DNA of 64,000 bases, taken from the NCBI GenBank assembly GCA_020747015.1, contig JAGTJM010000024.1, forward strand, positions 186,001 through 250,000, in the 5' to 3' direction. Position numbers and translations under genes: made by a program. The notes beneath the pieces were generated by a model. It was not told where the DNA came from, made no database searches, and saw nothing but the letters and a program-made list of their open reading frames with translations. The stretch is from Pyrenochaeta sp. MPI-SDFR-AT-0127. Lineage: Eukaryota; Ascomycota; Dothideomycetes; Pleosporales; Cucurbitariaceae. Positions within the stretch are counted from its first letter, which is position 1; the number at the start of each line of letters is the position of its first letter. This document shows, in pieces, positions 1 through 10,979 of this stretch.

Positions 1-1
1 G

Positions 2-2305
2 CAGCTTGTATTTCAGCGTGGTCACGTTCCAGCATACCTACAACAAGATGGCAAACGCTCCTCCGACGAAGAGACCGATGGTGCGGCCAAGCAAGGAGAG
101 CAAGAAGGTGCTGGCGATGTCAGCGCTATTGAGGAGCAGAAGGGTATCTTTACCTGGAGAGATGTTGTATACGATATCGAAATCAAAGGTGAACCTCGAC
201 GACTACTCGATCACGTGTCTGGATTCGTCAAGCCTGGTTCTATGACCGCCCTTATGGGTGTTAGTGGCGCAGGCAAAACTACTCTCCTTGATGTGCTCGC
301 TCAGCGTACTACGATGGGTGTTATTACAGGAGACATGTTTGTCAATGGCGCACCTTTGGATCCCGCCTTCCAACGTTCAACAGGTTATGTACAGCAACAG
401 TAAGTCAATCAATCATAACTACCGCTTCGATTTCTGACAAGAGCAGGGATCTTCATCTCGAGACTAGTACCGTTCGCGAAGCGCTACGTTTCAGTGCCAT
501 CTTGAGGCAGCCAAAGAACGTCAGCAAACAAGAAAAGTTCGATTATGTTGAAGAGGTAATCAAGATGTTGAACATGAGTGACTTTGCCAACGCCGTTGTT
601 GGTGTACCTGGCGAGGGCCTCAACGTTGAACAACGAAAGCTGTTGACTATCGGAGTTGAGTTAGCTGCGAAGCCAAAGCTGTTGCTCTTCCTTGACGAGC
701 CTACATCAGGTCTCGACAGTCAGGTTAGTACTGCACGATGCAGCCTAGTTGTTTGAATCGCCTTTAAAGCTCAGTCAAACAGCTCAAAGGGCGCCAAAGA
801 CTTTTAGACTTGCAATTCCTCTACTAATGCATCTGCTAATATGTATGCAGTCTTCCTGGTCAATCATATCGTTCCTCCGCAAGCTTGCCTCCGCAGGACA
901 AGCTATCCTCTGCACTATCCATCAGCCGAGCGCTATTCTTTTCCAAGAGTTCGACCGTCTGTTGTTCCTCGCGAGGGGCGGCAAGACAGTGTACTTTGGC
1001 GAACTCGGCGAGAATTCCCAGACGCTCTTAGACTACTTCGAGAGCAACGGCGCGCGCAAATGCGGCGACGATGAGAATCCTGCCGAATACATGCTCGAGA
1101 TTGTCAACCAGGGCAAGAATGAACGTGGTCAAGACTGGTTCGATGTCTGGAAAAGCAGCGAGCAAGCCGACGTTGTTCAACGCCAGATCGACCAATTGCA
1201 CGAGGAGAAGAAACACGAAAACCTCAACATTGCCGGCGAGACTGGTGGCGGCGAGTTCGCTATGCCTCTCATCACCCAAATCAAGGAGTGTACTATCCGC
1301 GCCTTTCAGCAGTACTGGAGAATGCCATCATACGTCCTCGCCAAGATGGGTTTGTGTGCTGTCGCTGGCTTGCTCATCGGATTCTCCTTCTTCTTGGCCG
1401 ATTCTACCCTTGCAGGCATGCAAACCATCATATTCGCCGTCTTCATGTTGACCACGATCTTCACATCGCTCGTTCAACAGATACAGCCATTGTTCATTAC
1501 CCAACGCTCTCTCTACGAGTCACGCGAGCGTCCATCCAAGGCTTATTCATGGGTTGCCTTCATGTTTGCCAACATCATTGTTGAGATTCCATACGGTATC
1601 ATCGCTGGCCTGTTGACCTTCGCCTGCTTTTACTATCCTGTAGTCGGCGCGTCCCAATCCTCCGAGCGTCAAGGCCTCGTTCTGCTATTCTGCATCCAGC
1701 TCCTCATGTACACTTCCACCTTCGCCGCTATGACCATCGCCGCCCTTCCCAACGCCGAGACCGCATCCGGGGTTGTCTCTCTCCTTACACTCATGAGTAT
1801 CCTTTTCAATGGTGTACTTCAAGCTCCAAGCCAGCTTCCGAAGTTCTGGATATTCATGTACCGTGTCTCACCATTCACGTATTGGATAGGCGGCACGGTC
1901 GCAACGATGCTGTCAGGCCGTCCGGTAACATGCTCTGATAGCGAAGTTTCCATCTTTGATCCTCCAAGCGGTCAATCATGTGGTACATACCTCGAATCCT
2001 ACGCTTCTATGACTGGTGGCGCCATCCGAAATCCAGGCGCTACATCCTCCTGCGAGTACTGTGCACTCACAAACGCTGACCAGTTCCTTGCTGGTAGCAA
2101 TATTAACTACGACGATCGATGGAGAAACTTCGGCATTCTTTTTGCTTTCATTATGTTTAATGTTTTCATTGCTATTGCGTCGTACTACCTGTTCCGCGTT
2201 GCGAATCTGAGTAGCTTGAAGAGCAAGCTGCAAAAGACGAAGAAAGGGTCAAAGGCAGGCCAGGGTGCTGAGAAAGTTGCTAATACCGCGGCAGTAACTG
2301 CGTGA
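2..2305 (+). CDS. PDR-type (ABCG) ABC transporter, C-terminal half, 5'-truncated by the window edge
   Basis: Plasma-membrane pleiotropic drug resistance transporter that would export drugs, toxins or lipids using ATP. Exons 2-399, 447-723 and 851-2305 give 709 aa, and the protein continues upstream of the window. Seen: Walker A GVSGAGKTTLL, the degenerate signature LNVEQRK, Walker B LLLFLDEPTSGLDSQ, the H-loop CTIHQP, and then several hydrophobic segments typical of the second membrane domain. This is therefore NBD2 plus TMD2 of a full-length PDR protein (family usually about 1,400-1,500 aa). Both introns have GT-AG ends, and joining them restores the family sequence (QQQDLHLETSTVREALRFSA across the first). 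The final residues are lysine-rich. The family is certain; the substrate cannot be read from sequence. Confidence 0.95.
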
Positions 2306-3420
2306 ACAAGGTGGTCACCTGTAAATAAGGTTGGGAGAAAAGGCGTTGGAACTCCGTAGACTGTACATATTGATTCCATTGTCTTTGGGCTCGGAGTTTT
2401 GGGACCTTGGTTAGACCATTATTTAGATAGCATTGGTTTGCTGGCTCATTTGTTCATACTATATTTTAATGCTATATTTATAATATAACATTCGAAACAA
2501 TCTCTTGCTCACTCGTCTACGGAGTCTCGCCACAGCACTACCCTAATATCACGCGTCAATGCTTAGAACATCTCAATATGTCTGACGGGCCACGTGAACT
2601 ACCAAAAAAAAATAACCCCAGGCGAAAGTCTGTGGGCTTAAAGCCATGTCAGTGAAGGTATCGATTTGTAGTAGCAGACATGGGAGAAGAGGTTCTAATA
2701 ATGATGTATTTCAGGGTATATGCTCGTTAATATGAACAGAGCACAACATTATATTCCTTACAAAATTAAATCCTCCGCCTCAAGAATTAGGGACCAAACA
2801 GTATACTCGTGCGTCATAAGATTCCCACTTGCTCCTTACATTACTCGTGAGATTTGAGGCCGTTAAAGAGCCTTGGCCGGGTATCGTATTGTGCTTGCAG
2901 CTTTTCGGATGGCGGAAACACAATGGCATTATGGTATTCGAAATCATAGGTCGTACTATCATCACTGTCCTGCTGTTCAGATTGTGTATTCCACGGCCGT
3001 CGCGGCGCTATGCATAATTGATCACCGCTGCCAAATGATCAGCTTAAACTTGGCGACGGCCATCCTCGTGAAACTACTTCATCTCCGTTGGATTCTAGCT
3101 TTGAAATTTATTCGCATGGAGAGCGGTGAGTCGTTTTGGAATGCAGCTGCATCGCTCATCTCAATATTATGTATCATAACATCATGTGTGCCTGGCTTGA
3201 ACATCAGCGTGAAAATCGAATGGGCTAGGAAGCCAGAATAGCTTCAGACCAGTTTGTCCTTACCAGCTTTAAGAAAATGTATCCACTTTGAAGCCATCTA
3301 AACGTCACAAACAAGAAGGATTTGGCATTATTGGCTCAATCGAGCATGAGTGAGTTGTGTGAGCTGTTGCAACACTCGATTTCGACTTCGTTGACATTTT
3401 CGCAATCGTACTCTGCAAGA
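2306..3420. other. Intergenic; no gene supported
   Basis: About 1.1 kb between the ABC transporter stop and the 3' end of the minus-strand fusion gene. The first part, from about 2306 to 2500, is AT-rich and is probably transporter 3' UTR. A 122-codon open frame at 2873-3241 has no recognisable domain and no promoter context, so I do not call it. Confidence 0.6.
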
Positions 3421-6400
3421 TCACGGCTTGAACTTCATCTCGCTCCTTGATAGAAATCGCCGTAGTCCGCTAACCTTGGTTTTGGACTGTTTAAGCGCAG
3501 CCTCTGCAACGTAGTCAAATAGCTCATTAAGGCCGCTTCTGTCTACAGCCGAAGTTTCGAAGTACGCAAGTGCCTGAATCTTCACAGCAAGTTTATCGGC
3601 CTGAGCGGCAACGTCAGTATATAGTTTACGCAAGTGATGATTATTCTGAGGCTACCTACAGCGTATGGCGATACGGGCATAATCTGCTGTTGCCTCATGC
3701 CGTTCAGTGTCGCCTTGTCGTTACGGAGGTCTTTCTTGCAACCAACGAGTATTTTGGGGACATCGTGTAGGAAGTTGTCAGCTTCGATGTTCCACTAGTA
3801 TACTTTAGTCTTTGTGGGGTTTAGAAATGGGTGCAGACCGGCTTACCAGATGTTCGATATTCTCAAATGAGTCGGGGTACGCAATATCGAAACATATCAG
3901 CACAACGTGGACATCGTCGTAAGATAGACGCCGCATTCTCTCGTGACCAGACGTATCCGACCCGGTTGTATCCCAGATGACTAGCTCCATCTGATGGCCC
4001 TCAATCACAGTCTTTTTGATGAAGTTGTTCAGTATTGATGCATCCGGCTCTGGCGTCTTGTCTTCACTCCATGTACTAGCAAGGTATGTTTTGCCGCACA
4101 AAGGGTCTCCCAGTAATAAGATTTTCCGCCGCAAGACGCTCCCATCGGGCGTTACCAGAGCGTTCAGGTTCAACGAGGTAAGTAGGGTCCTGTACCGGTC
4201 AAAGGGTTTTCGTTCAAAGCCATTCTGAGAGCTCGGTGAACGCCCATCTCTGTCTTTGCCGCAGGAGCGGCACCTGGGCTCGGTGGAAAATTGCAAAGTC
4301 TTCGATTTGCAAAGGTAACAGGCCCATGTACCATCTGGTAGCCATGGCCGGGGAGCATTTGGCCGATCAATCAATGGTGAAATGACAATCTGCTCGTTAT
4401 CCATATCGCCGCCATCGGGTAAGACATCAGCTGGACTCAAGGAAATATCTAAGCAATTGTTGACATGCAGCGAGGCTGCATCTTCCGACAGGCCTGATAG
4501 AGACGTATTGCATACTGGACATGAAGGCGTTTCTTCGAGACCTAGGCCTATATCGGGTCGCGGATTGGGAGTACAGCTGTTTTGCAGGTGTCTGTACGTC
4601 AGATCCTCGGAAAGACTGGAAATATCTTCATGGCAATTGGGACATAGGCGGTCTGATAGTACGTATGTCTGTGGCACGACAGGTCGTCTATCTCCTGGCT
4701 TCCATCCTGCCTCTAATTTGTGTAGATCAGAGGGATGACCGGTGATGGTTATGTTCCGCCGATGTTTTTTTCTTTGTTCGTTATCATCACTGAACTTTGA
4801 TAACATGCTCTGAAGACCTGGTACGTTACTTCGATTGACAGTCGAATCGGATGCGCTGCGCCGTAGGGAAGTTTCTTGTGCGGGCAATTCTGCTCTGCCT
4901 CCAGCGGTACCAAAGTCGTCGGCATAAGAAGCAAACGGGTTCTCATCTGACCACACAGTGATGTTTGGTATACTTCCAAAGAAGGCAGCTGGAGCAGATA
5001 GCGGAGTGGTGATTTCAGCCGCCCATGGAACGACTTCTTTATACTCGAGTCTGTCAATATCGGGATAATAAACTTCTTTATCTGAGATGGGATCGCGTTG
5101 CTCAAAGCTTGCTTCTAAAAGTTCCTCGTCGGCAGCGGAAATATACATGATACACGCTTGTGCAGCGGCAGCGTTCCTGGCCGACTCTTCCGTCTTGTGG
5201 CCAAACACTGAGCAACCTTGTGAATTAGTCAATTTCACCATACAAGTCCAACCATCAAGACGCCATGTTGAGGCGAAGTATGGTGCTCGATTGTGAAAAC
5301 TTGTGCAATATTCTATGAGAAATCGTAAGTCAGTTCTTCGAGTTCTCATCGTCTTCTTTGCGTTCTTCTCCGCTGCCAATCTGTATAGCATACTATTGAA
5401 CTCAGAAACAGACTCAGGTATGTAGGTGTGGTGAAGCCGTCGTCTGAATGATGGTATTGACCAGGGCTGTGGGTTCTGCCGTTCGGGTTTTCCACTTTGT
5501 TGCGCAGCTACTGGAAGCGATAAAGTCTCGTTCAAGGACTGTGGTCTCGATGTAAACTTTGGCGTGCGTTGTCCGGATGCGAAAGCGTCTTCGGTGGCGA
5601 CCGAAGTAGCTTCACTTTCAAGGGAAGCAAACGAGGCTTCTGTTGCGGGTGTCTGAGGCCCAACAGAACTTGAGCTGTCCTGAGTTGAAGACAGATCTTC
5701 GTCGAACCCGACAGATTCAGACGCCTCATCGGACGGAAGTTCAGGGCTTGATTTTGATGCTTGAGTAGTACTATGATGGGAAATCTTCAGCTCACCCTGT
5801 GAAGGTGGCTTTGGAGGGTACTGAGTGAGCGCCTCGCTCTGTGTGATTTCCAAGTGGTCCGCCGGCTCTGGGCTTCTCCGCAGGCTTTGAGCATGTTTCC
5901 CTATTTCTGTGAGAGCTTGGACATTCGCTGTGGCTCCTGATCTAGCTGCGGGTTGAGGCTGGGAGGTATCTTTTGGTTGGCTTTCTGAAGTTAAACCTAG
6001 TCCAGTGCGCGTAACCGGTATAATAGGAGACCTCTTGATCTTTCTCTGATGACTTCCGAGCAATGCAATATAAGCTTCTTCTTCATCCAATTTTCCTTCT
6101 TCGTTGCACAACTGAATCAAGAATGCCAGACACTTCTCGTAGCCTTCATATCCAGACTCTCCTAGCTTCTTAAAGCCTCGTAGAGATCGTCGACCTTGTA
6201 AATGCGCTTCGACGTACTCCTTATTCTTCATCATGAGCTCAGCCAGCTTCATAGTGTCCCACAGGTACAACTCGTCTTTCTTCCCTACTTGACGTTCAGT
6301 AATTGAAAGCTTCTCTGCCATTGTTGTCTTTGCTTTGCTCCACGATCCCAGGAGACAGTAAGTATCAGAGAGCAATTCAAGAAGCTCTGCCTTGGAGACT

Positions 6401-7628
6401 CCACACGTTGATACGCTTTGAAGCGATGTGAGCGATGCGTAGCTGGCATTTGAAGAAAATCTTGTTAGACAATTACGAAAATATCGAACTGCGACAACGA
6501 AATCGCCTTGCTCTTTACGCTTCTTGCCATCAATGAACAGCGCCCGAATCATCTCGTTCTCGATATCAGAGTCGCTATCGGACTGATATTCAGTTGCAGC
6601 GTCAGCGGTGCTGGTTTCAGAAGGATCAGGCAAGGGCGCCTCCACATCCTCGTACTCGTACACAGTGTTTGATGACATCCACCGCAACATTGTTTCATTT
6701 GCGTCTTTGACGAACACATCTCCAAACTCAGACCCATTTCTGACAGAGACTTTGTCGCTCGGTTCTGCCGTCAGTGTCGTGGATGCCGTCGAAACAACAT
6801 CGGCGGCTGAACGAAGGCATTCCCTCAAATTGTTCATTTTCTTGAGCTCATGGTCATCATGCTCGCTCTGATCCACGACCGTAGTTTGGAGTTTTTCAAT
6901 TTTTGCATTAAGGAGGGCACCGAAGCTTCGAAACTCATCATACAGCTTATCAAGTGTCGGGATAATCTTCTCCGGTATTTTCTCGGTGGACTTCTGAAAT
7001 GTCACCTGATTCCAGCTGTGCATTCGGTTAGCGATTCAACAGATGAAAGCTGTTCAGCTCCTCCACGTGAACATAGATCGCCTGTATGTCGCTGGCAAAA
7101 GTGAACCATGCGGCAGGGTAGGATTGCGTGGATGGGAAAGGCTGATATCAATGTGATTAGACGAAGAGCTTCTTCAACTCACAGAATAACCGTGCTTAAA
7201 GACAGTTGTAGTGCTGCGCGATACGATTGGATCTGTTCCCGATACGTCGCGATTTGATCGATTGCGCTTTTGAATCTGATTTGCTTTCTCGGCCCGTCCA
7301 GGATCTTTGTCGTCTTGTTGATGCCGTCCAACAGTGTGTGCAGCTGTCCCAAAGTGCTTGCGCCATCCTCGAGAGATCGCGCTAGGTTTTTCCAGTGACT
7401 ACCGACATGGCCTGTTGCTTGCAGGTTGGACTTGATGTCATGTTGTTCGAAAGTCTCTTTCATGGACTCGAGCACCTGCTGGAAGCCGTCCACATCGTTG
7501 AGAAGGCCCGTCAGAGTCGAGTCCACAACGCTAACTTCATCGCGGAACTGCGTCAGCAGAGCAGCCACTCGCACAGATACGTGGATAAGCGTGAGGACGC
7601 TGGCGGTGATGGACAGCGGGTCAGCCAT
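3421..7628 (-). CDS. Helo-like N / TPR-like / dsRBD-like / UBZ-like x2 / RanBP2-like ZnF / Rho-like GTPase fusion protein
   Basis: Not recognised as a named gene. Exons 7628-7183, 7015-3847, 3794-3660 and 3600-3421 give 1,309 aa with consistent phases. N-terminus (1-190): starts MADPLSITASVLTLIH and resembles fungal Helo-like N domains found on NLR-type proteins. 300-475: TPR-like helical repeats. 475-690: Ser/Pro-rich linker. 712-776: dsRNA-binding-like region ending RNAAAAQACIMYI. 939-963 and 980-1005: two C2HC fingers of UBZ4 type (LCPNC...HLQNSC, SCPVC...HVNNC). 1045-1070: RanBP2-type finger (WACYLC...CRSC). 1112-1309: Rho-family GTPase with GDPLCGKT, WDTTG, LICFDI and GCKKDLRND. The GTPase lacks the usual Gly and Gln of G1/G3 and a C-terminal CaaX box. 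Inferred role: intracellular sensor/switch, possibly immune-like or cell-death-related. Divergent from the bZIP gene at 8409. Confidence 0.85.
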
Positions 7629-8408
7629 TCTGCATCATTGTTGGTCGCGCCGTAGGACCCGTGGATTGTGTCTCAAGAGTGAGGAGCGCTCATATCGTGC
7701 GACACCGCAGTTCAGCTCGGTTGCAGTCTGCATCGACTCGGGGCGAGAACCTCAGCCTCACCGTGGGGTCAGCTCGCAAAAGCCATTTCCGCCCCCAAAC
7801 CTGGAGATCGATCACCATGGTCGATATCTTTGACTGTCTCGAGCTTGAGCAAGATCAAAGTACAAATATTGATTGCGACTTCTGTTCAGCGATGATCATG
7901 TTGACCACTGTTGAACAAGTATGGTTCTGAGAGGATGGTCGATGGATGACTTGAGTGTGGTGTGATTCTGACTAAGCCTTCCATCTCCTCCACCTAAACT
8001 CGTCCGTAACCACTTTCGATGGCCCCACCCAGGCATCGTTGTTTGAAGCATCTGGGCGGGAATTCTGCCCAAGAAATAGTTGATAGATAAGATATATTTC
8101 ATTGATGGCCTACTTTGCTGTCATCCACATGAGTTGCTTCGTAAACGTGCTAAAATTCTTTCAAGTGCAGCCTTGTTGTGATGGTTGATATCATGAGGAG
8201 CCGGGAAACTGTAATATTGCTCATAACACTTCAGTATCCTGGCCCCGAGTCATTCATTGGCTGTACAGTCTTACTAGCGTGTCCTGCATTTATAAGCAGT
8301 AACAGACGAACTGCAGCCTCCGCCGATGGAGCTTTTATCCTCCTTGACTGAATGGTAGTAGATTAGCAGTACAAATAAAACAGCACAAACACTACACACC
8401 CTTCCACA
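7629..8408. other. Divergent promoter region, fusion gene / bZIP gene
   Basis: A 780-bp head-to-head intergenic region between the fusion protein start (7628, minus) and the bZIP start (8409, plus). Short open frames here have no domain match. Apart from a TATA-like box at 8291, I see no distinct element. Confidence 0.6.
8291..8296 (+). promoter_or_regulatory. TATA-like box of the bZIP/DUF3425 gene
   Basis: TATAAG about 118 bp upstream of the ATG at 8409. Similar boxes lie 100-150 bp upstream of several other starts in this window. The assignment is positional only. Confidence 0.35.
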
Positions 8409-9242
8409 ATGGCACGAAGAACAGACCCTAGTGATGATAATTGGCAGAACGTCAAAGATGCGAAGAAGAGGAAGCAGATACAAGATCGATTAGCACAGCG
8501 GGCAAGACGTACGTGCAATAATTTGGAATAGATTTGCATTTAGCAATGAGCTAAGCACATAAACACAGGCCAACGGCTGCGGCAGGCCAAATTGAATGCA
8601 AATAACCCGGCTCCACGTGCTTCAAAGACTCCGCAACTAGCAATATCAGAATCCAGACCGTCGGCGGAAAACCAACCAAGTATTCCAGATAGTCAGACAA
8701 CATCAGATACTTGGACGTCAACACTACTTGCAGATCCGTCTGCGACATCACTGATTGTTTGGTCTCCGAGTCCTGAATCGGACGACACATTGGATTTCGA
8801 TACAAGCGCCGGCGACGTCAACTTTACATATTGCAGTACGATGAGCATGACAGACTTCAGCGTGCCATCTCCCTTGATACAACCCAACCACCCCATAACG
8901 GTCTTCACCGCGCTCTACCTGAATGGGGAAATCCAAGGTATCCCATGTAGCGCGACATACTCTGCACGAACTCCCTCACCGACCCCATCTATACCTCTAC
9001 CGTTGCATCCTACGGAAACTCAGCGCTTGATTATGCATCCGAGATGGATTGACCGGCTCCCGTTCCCGACGATGCGGGATAGTTTGATTAAGCTTCAGGA
9101 CGTCATTGATGAAGAGGAAATCATTAGAGACATATTCACAATGCCTAGCTGGACAATCATCAGTGGAAGAGCGAGTTGGGATCCAGCAGCTTGGACGATG
9201 GAGAAGGAATGGGCGGGGAAGTGGGGATGGTTGATGCTTTGA
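8409..9242 (+). CDS. bZIP-like transcription factor with DUF3425-type C-terminus
   Basis: Probable nuclear DNA-binding regulator. Exons 8409-8508 and 8569-9242 give 257 aa; the intron has GTACGT...ACAG ends and falls inside the basic region. N-terminus: KKRKQIQDRLAQRARRQR, the fungal AP-1-like basic region. The family's base-contacting Asn (IQNRLAQRA) reads Asp here, and no clear leucine heptads follow. The C-terminus (HPRWIDRLPFPTMRDSLIKL, then an acidic helix and WDPAAW) matches the DUF3425 pattern found on many fungal bZIP proteins. The middle is Ser/Pro-rich. Divergently transcribed from the Helo-Rho fusion gene, so it could share control with it or regulate it (inference). Function and targets unknown. 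Confidence 0.8.
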
Positions 9243-10544
9243 GCATGGTTTCTTTTGCTGAGGTGCATAGAGACGAATAAGGAGGAGGAATGCCGTTTAC
9301 TGTGAATTGGTCATCATGCACAGAACAGCTCCTTCTAGAACCAGGAGCTAGACTGTCGAGCAAACCAGGAGGTATAGTGCGATCAACACGTGAGAATGAC
9401 TCGCTTTGTTGGTTCATCACGCTTTGGAACAATACTCAACCAGTACTAGAACGTCTCACGACAAATAATAGGTGATAACGCTATGGGAGACAACATCTCG
9501 ATGGAAATCACATCAGCTTTTTCAATCATTGAGCTAGGGATCTTTCAGTCTTGAGGAGTTGTACGAGGGAAAAAGAGCATCCGTCGGGTTCTCAACGGGT
9601 TAGCACGGTCAAACGATGAAGTCATGTTACCTCACAGGGCACTCGTACATCGGATTCTCGATTAGACCAGGGCCTTGAAACAGCATCTTGACGCGCTATC
9701 AAAACACCGCTCAACTCACATCTCAGTCAACATCCACGCCACGGCTGTTCATTTCCTTTGGTCGAGACGCCAAACCAACAATGCCAGTGGTGTCGCGATG
9801 GTGAGAACTCGTCCGGCTGTTCCGGCACCTAGGCATGGGCATTTTGTTTCCGAGGCTCGCGAACTGGGAGAGACTGGTGGTGTCTGAAACAGGTACGTCG
9901 GGGGTTCGGCTTGCGTGGAAAAGAAAAAGTGTAGGGGTTGACGAGTGGGAGGAGAAAAAGAGGTAACGTGGCCGTGGCTGTGCAAGCATTGAGAAACAAC
10001 ACCCAAGATTCTTGGACTTGTGTCGACGATGCTTTGCGCGGCATCTTTTTTCCGTTCGTGCAGGAATGTCATTGTGAGAGGTGGTTTGGTGCTGTGGTAG
10101 AGTACGCTTCACACCCGCGACGATTGCAATGGGAGCTGGAAACCGGACTGCTGAACCCGCGCAGCCGGGCGGAACAAACACAATAGCGATCATGCTCGTC
10201 TATATTCTCACGCCAGCAACCCGAAAGAAGAATTTCGGAAGCCTTTTTGTCCACAGTTGCGCTTGCGTCACCTGGCCTCAACTCAGGTTGCTGCTCTCCT
10301 TGGGGGCTTGTTTCATCGCCACTTGTAACCGATGGTGCGGCAAAGACACGAAACAGTGTGCGCATGAACCCATCGACCTGGTCAATATCAACACAGCGAC
10401 CTTAAGTCTTATAAGACGTTCTGCATCAAGTTGGTGGGTACGATTGCTCTGCTGCCCTGGTGCCTCATCTCGTCGTCGATATCTAGATCAGCCACCTCGC
10501 GATCTTTCACACTCATTTTGCGATTTATTCAACATACCACAAGA
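9243..10544. other. Intergenic; no gene supported
   Basis: 1.3 kb between the bZIP stop and the CFEM start. Overlapping open frames on both strands around 9700-10370 (up to 156 codons) show no domain, signal peptide or splice-supported model. Only the TATA-like box at 10410 is notable. Confidence 0.5.
10410..10416 (+). promoter_or_regulatory. TATA-like box of the CFEM gene
   Basis: TATAAGA within CTTAAGTCTTATAAGACG, 135 bp before the ATG at 10545. Called from position and sequence only. Confidence 0.35.
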
Positions 10545-10979
10545 ATGAAACTTTCAATAACGTTGACGGTTGCAATACTGGGGTCAGTGGCTGTTGCGCT
10601 TGCGTCCCCGGTCGCATCCTCACCGAGACTACCACGCGACGATGTTGGTGGTGAAGTTGCTGGAATTGGCCGATGTACAGTGAGTTGACCTGTAGACCCC
10701 TCATGGTGTTTGAATGAAAGAGCTTGGCTGAGAAGATCTACAGATGGATTGCTGGAATGAAGCCGCCGTCGAGGCAGGATGCGATCCTAATGAAGACGAC
10801 GCCTGCTTATGCGGGGCCTTCTTTGACGCCGTGATAGACTGCACAAGTGAGACATGTAACCTTTCAGACAATTTAGGTAAGCTACCACGACAACATCCTG
10901 AGCCTGGCAGTTTAACAAGAGAAAGGCGCTAATCAGATGAATAGCTGTAATAGACACCCTCGAACCCGCGTGTAATTGA
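10545..10979 (+). CDS. Small secreted CFEM-domain protein
   Basis: Exons 10545-10679, 10744-10876 and 10954-10979 give 97 aa. A hydrophobic signal peptide (MKLSITLTVAILGSVAVALA) is followed by a short linker and eight cysteines spaced C-x3-C-x9-C-x7-C-x-C-x9-C-x4-C-x12-C, the CFEM layout. An acidic pair precedes the CxC, the region where CFEM proteins place the haem/iron-coordinating Asp. The eighth cysteine comes only from a 26-nt last exon (DTLEPACN); without that splice the protein would end with seven cysteines. There is no hydrophobic C-terminal tail, so no GPI anchor is expected and the protein is probably freely secreted. CFEM proteins act in haem/iron capture, wall structure or host interaction; which applies here is not visible. 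Confidence 0.85.

Noticed and set aside
2873..3241. 122-codon open frame downstream of the ABC transporter
   Set aside because: No domain, overlaps frames on the other strand, sits in AT-leaning intergenic sequence.
3634..3660. Continuation of the Rho exon through GTAGGT at 3659
   Set aside because: Read-through shifts out of the Rho frame; the intron 3659-3601 with a CTGAC branch restores it.
9723..10365. Overlapping minus-strand frames (up to 156 codons)
   Set aside because: Three competing frames over the same bases, no domain or signal peptide, no splice-supported extension.
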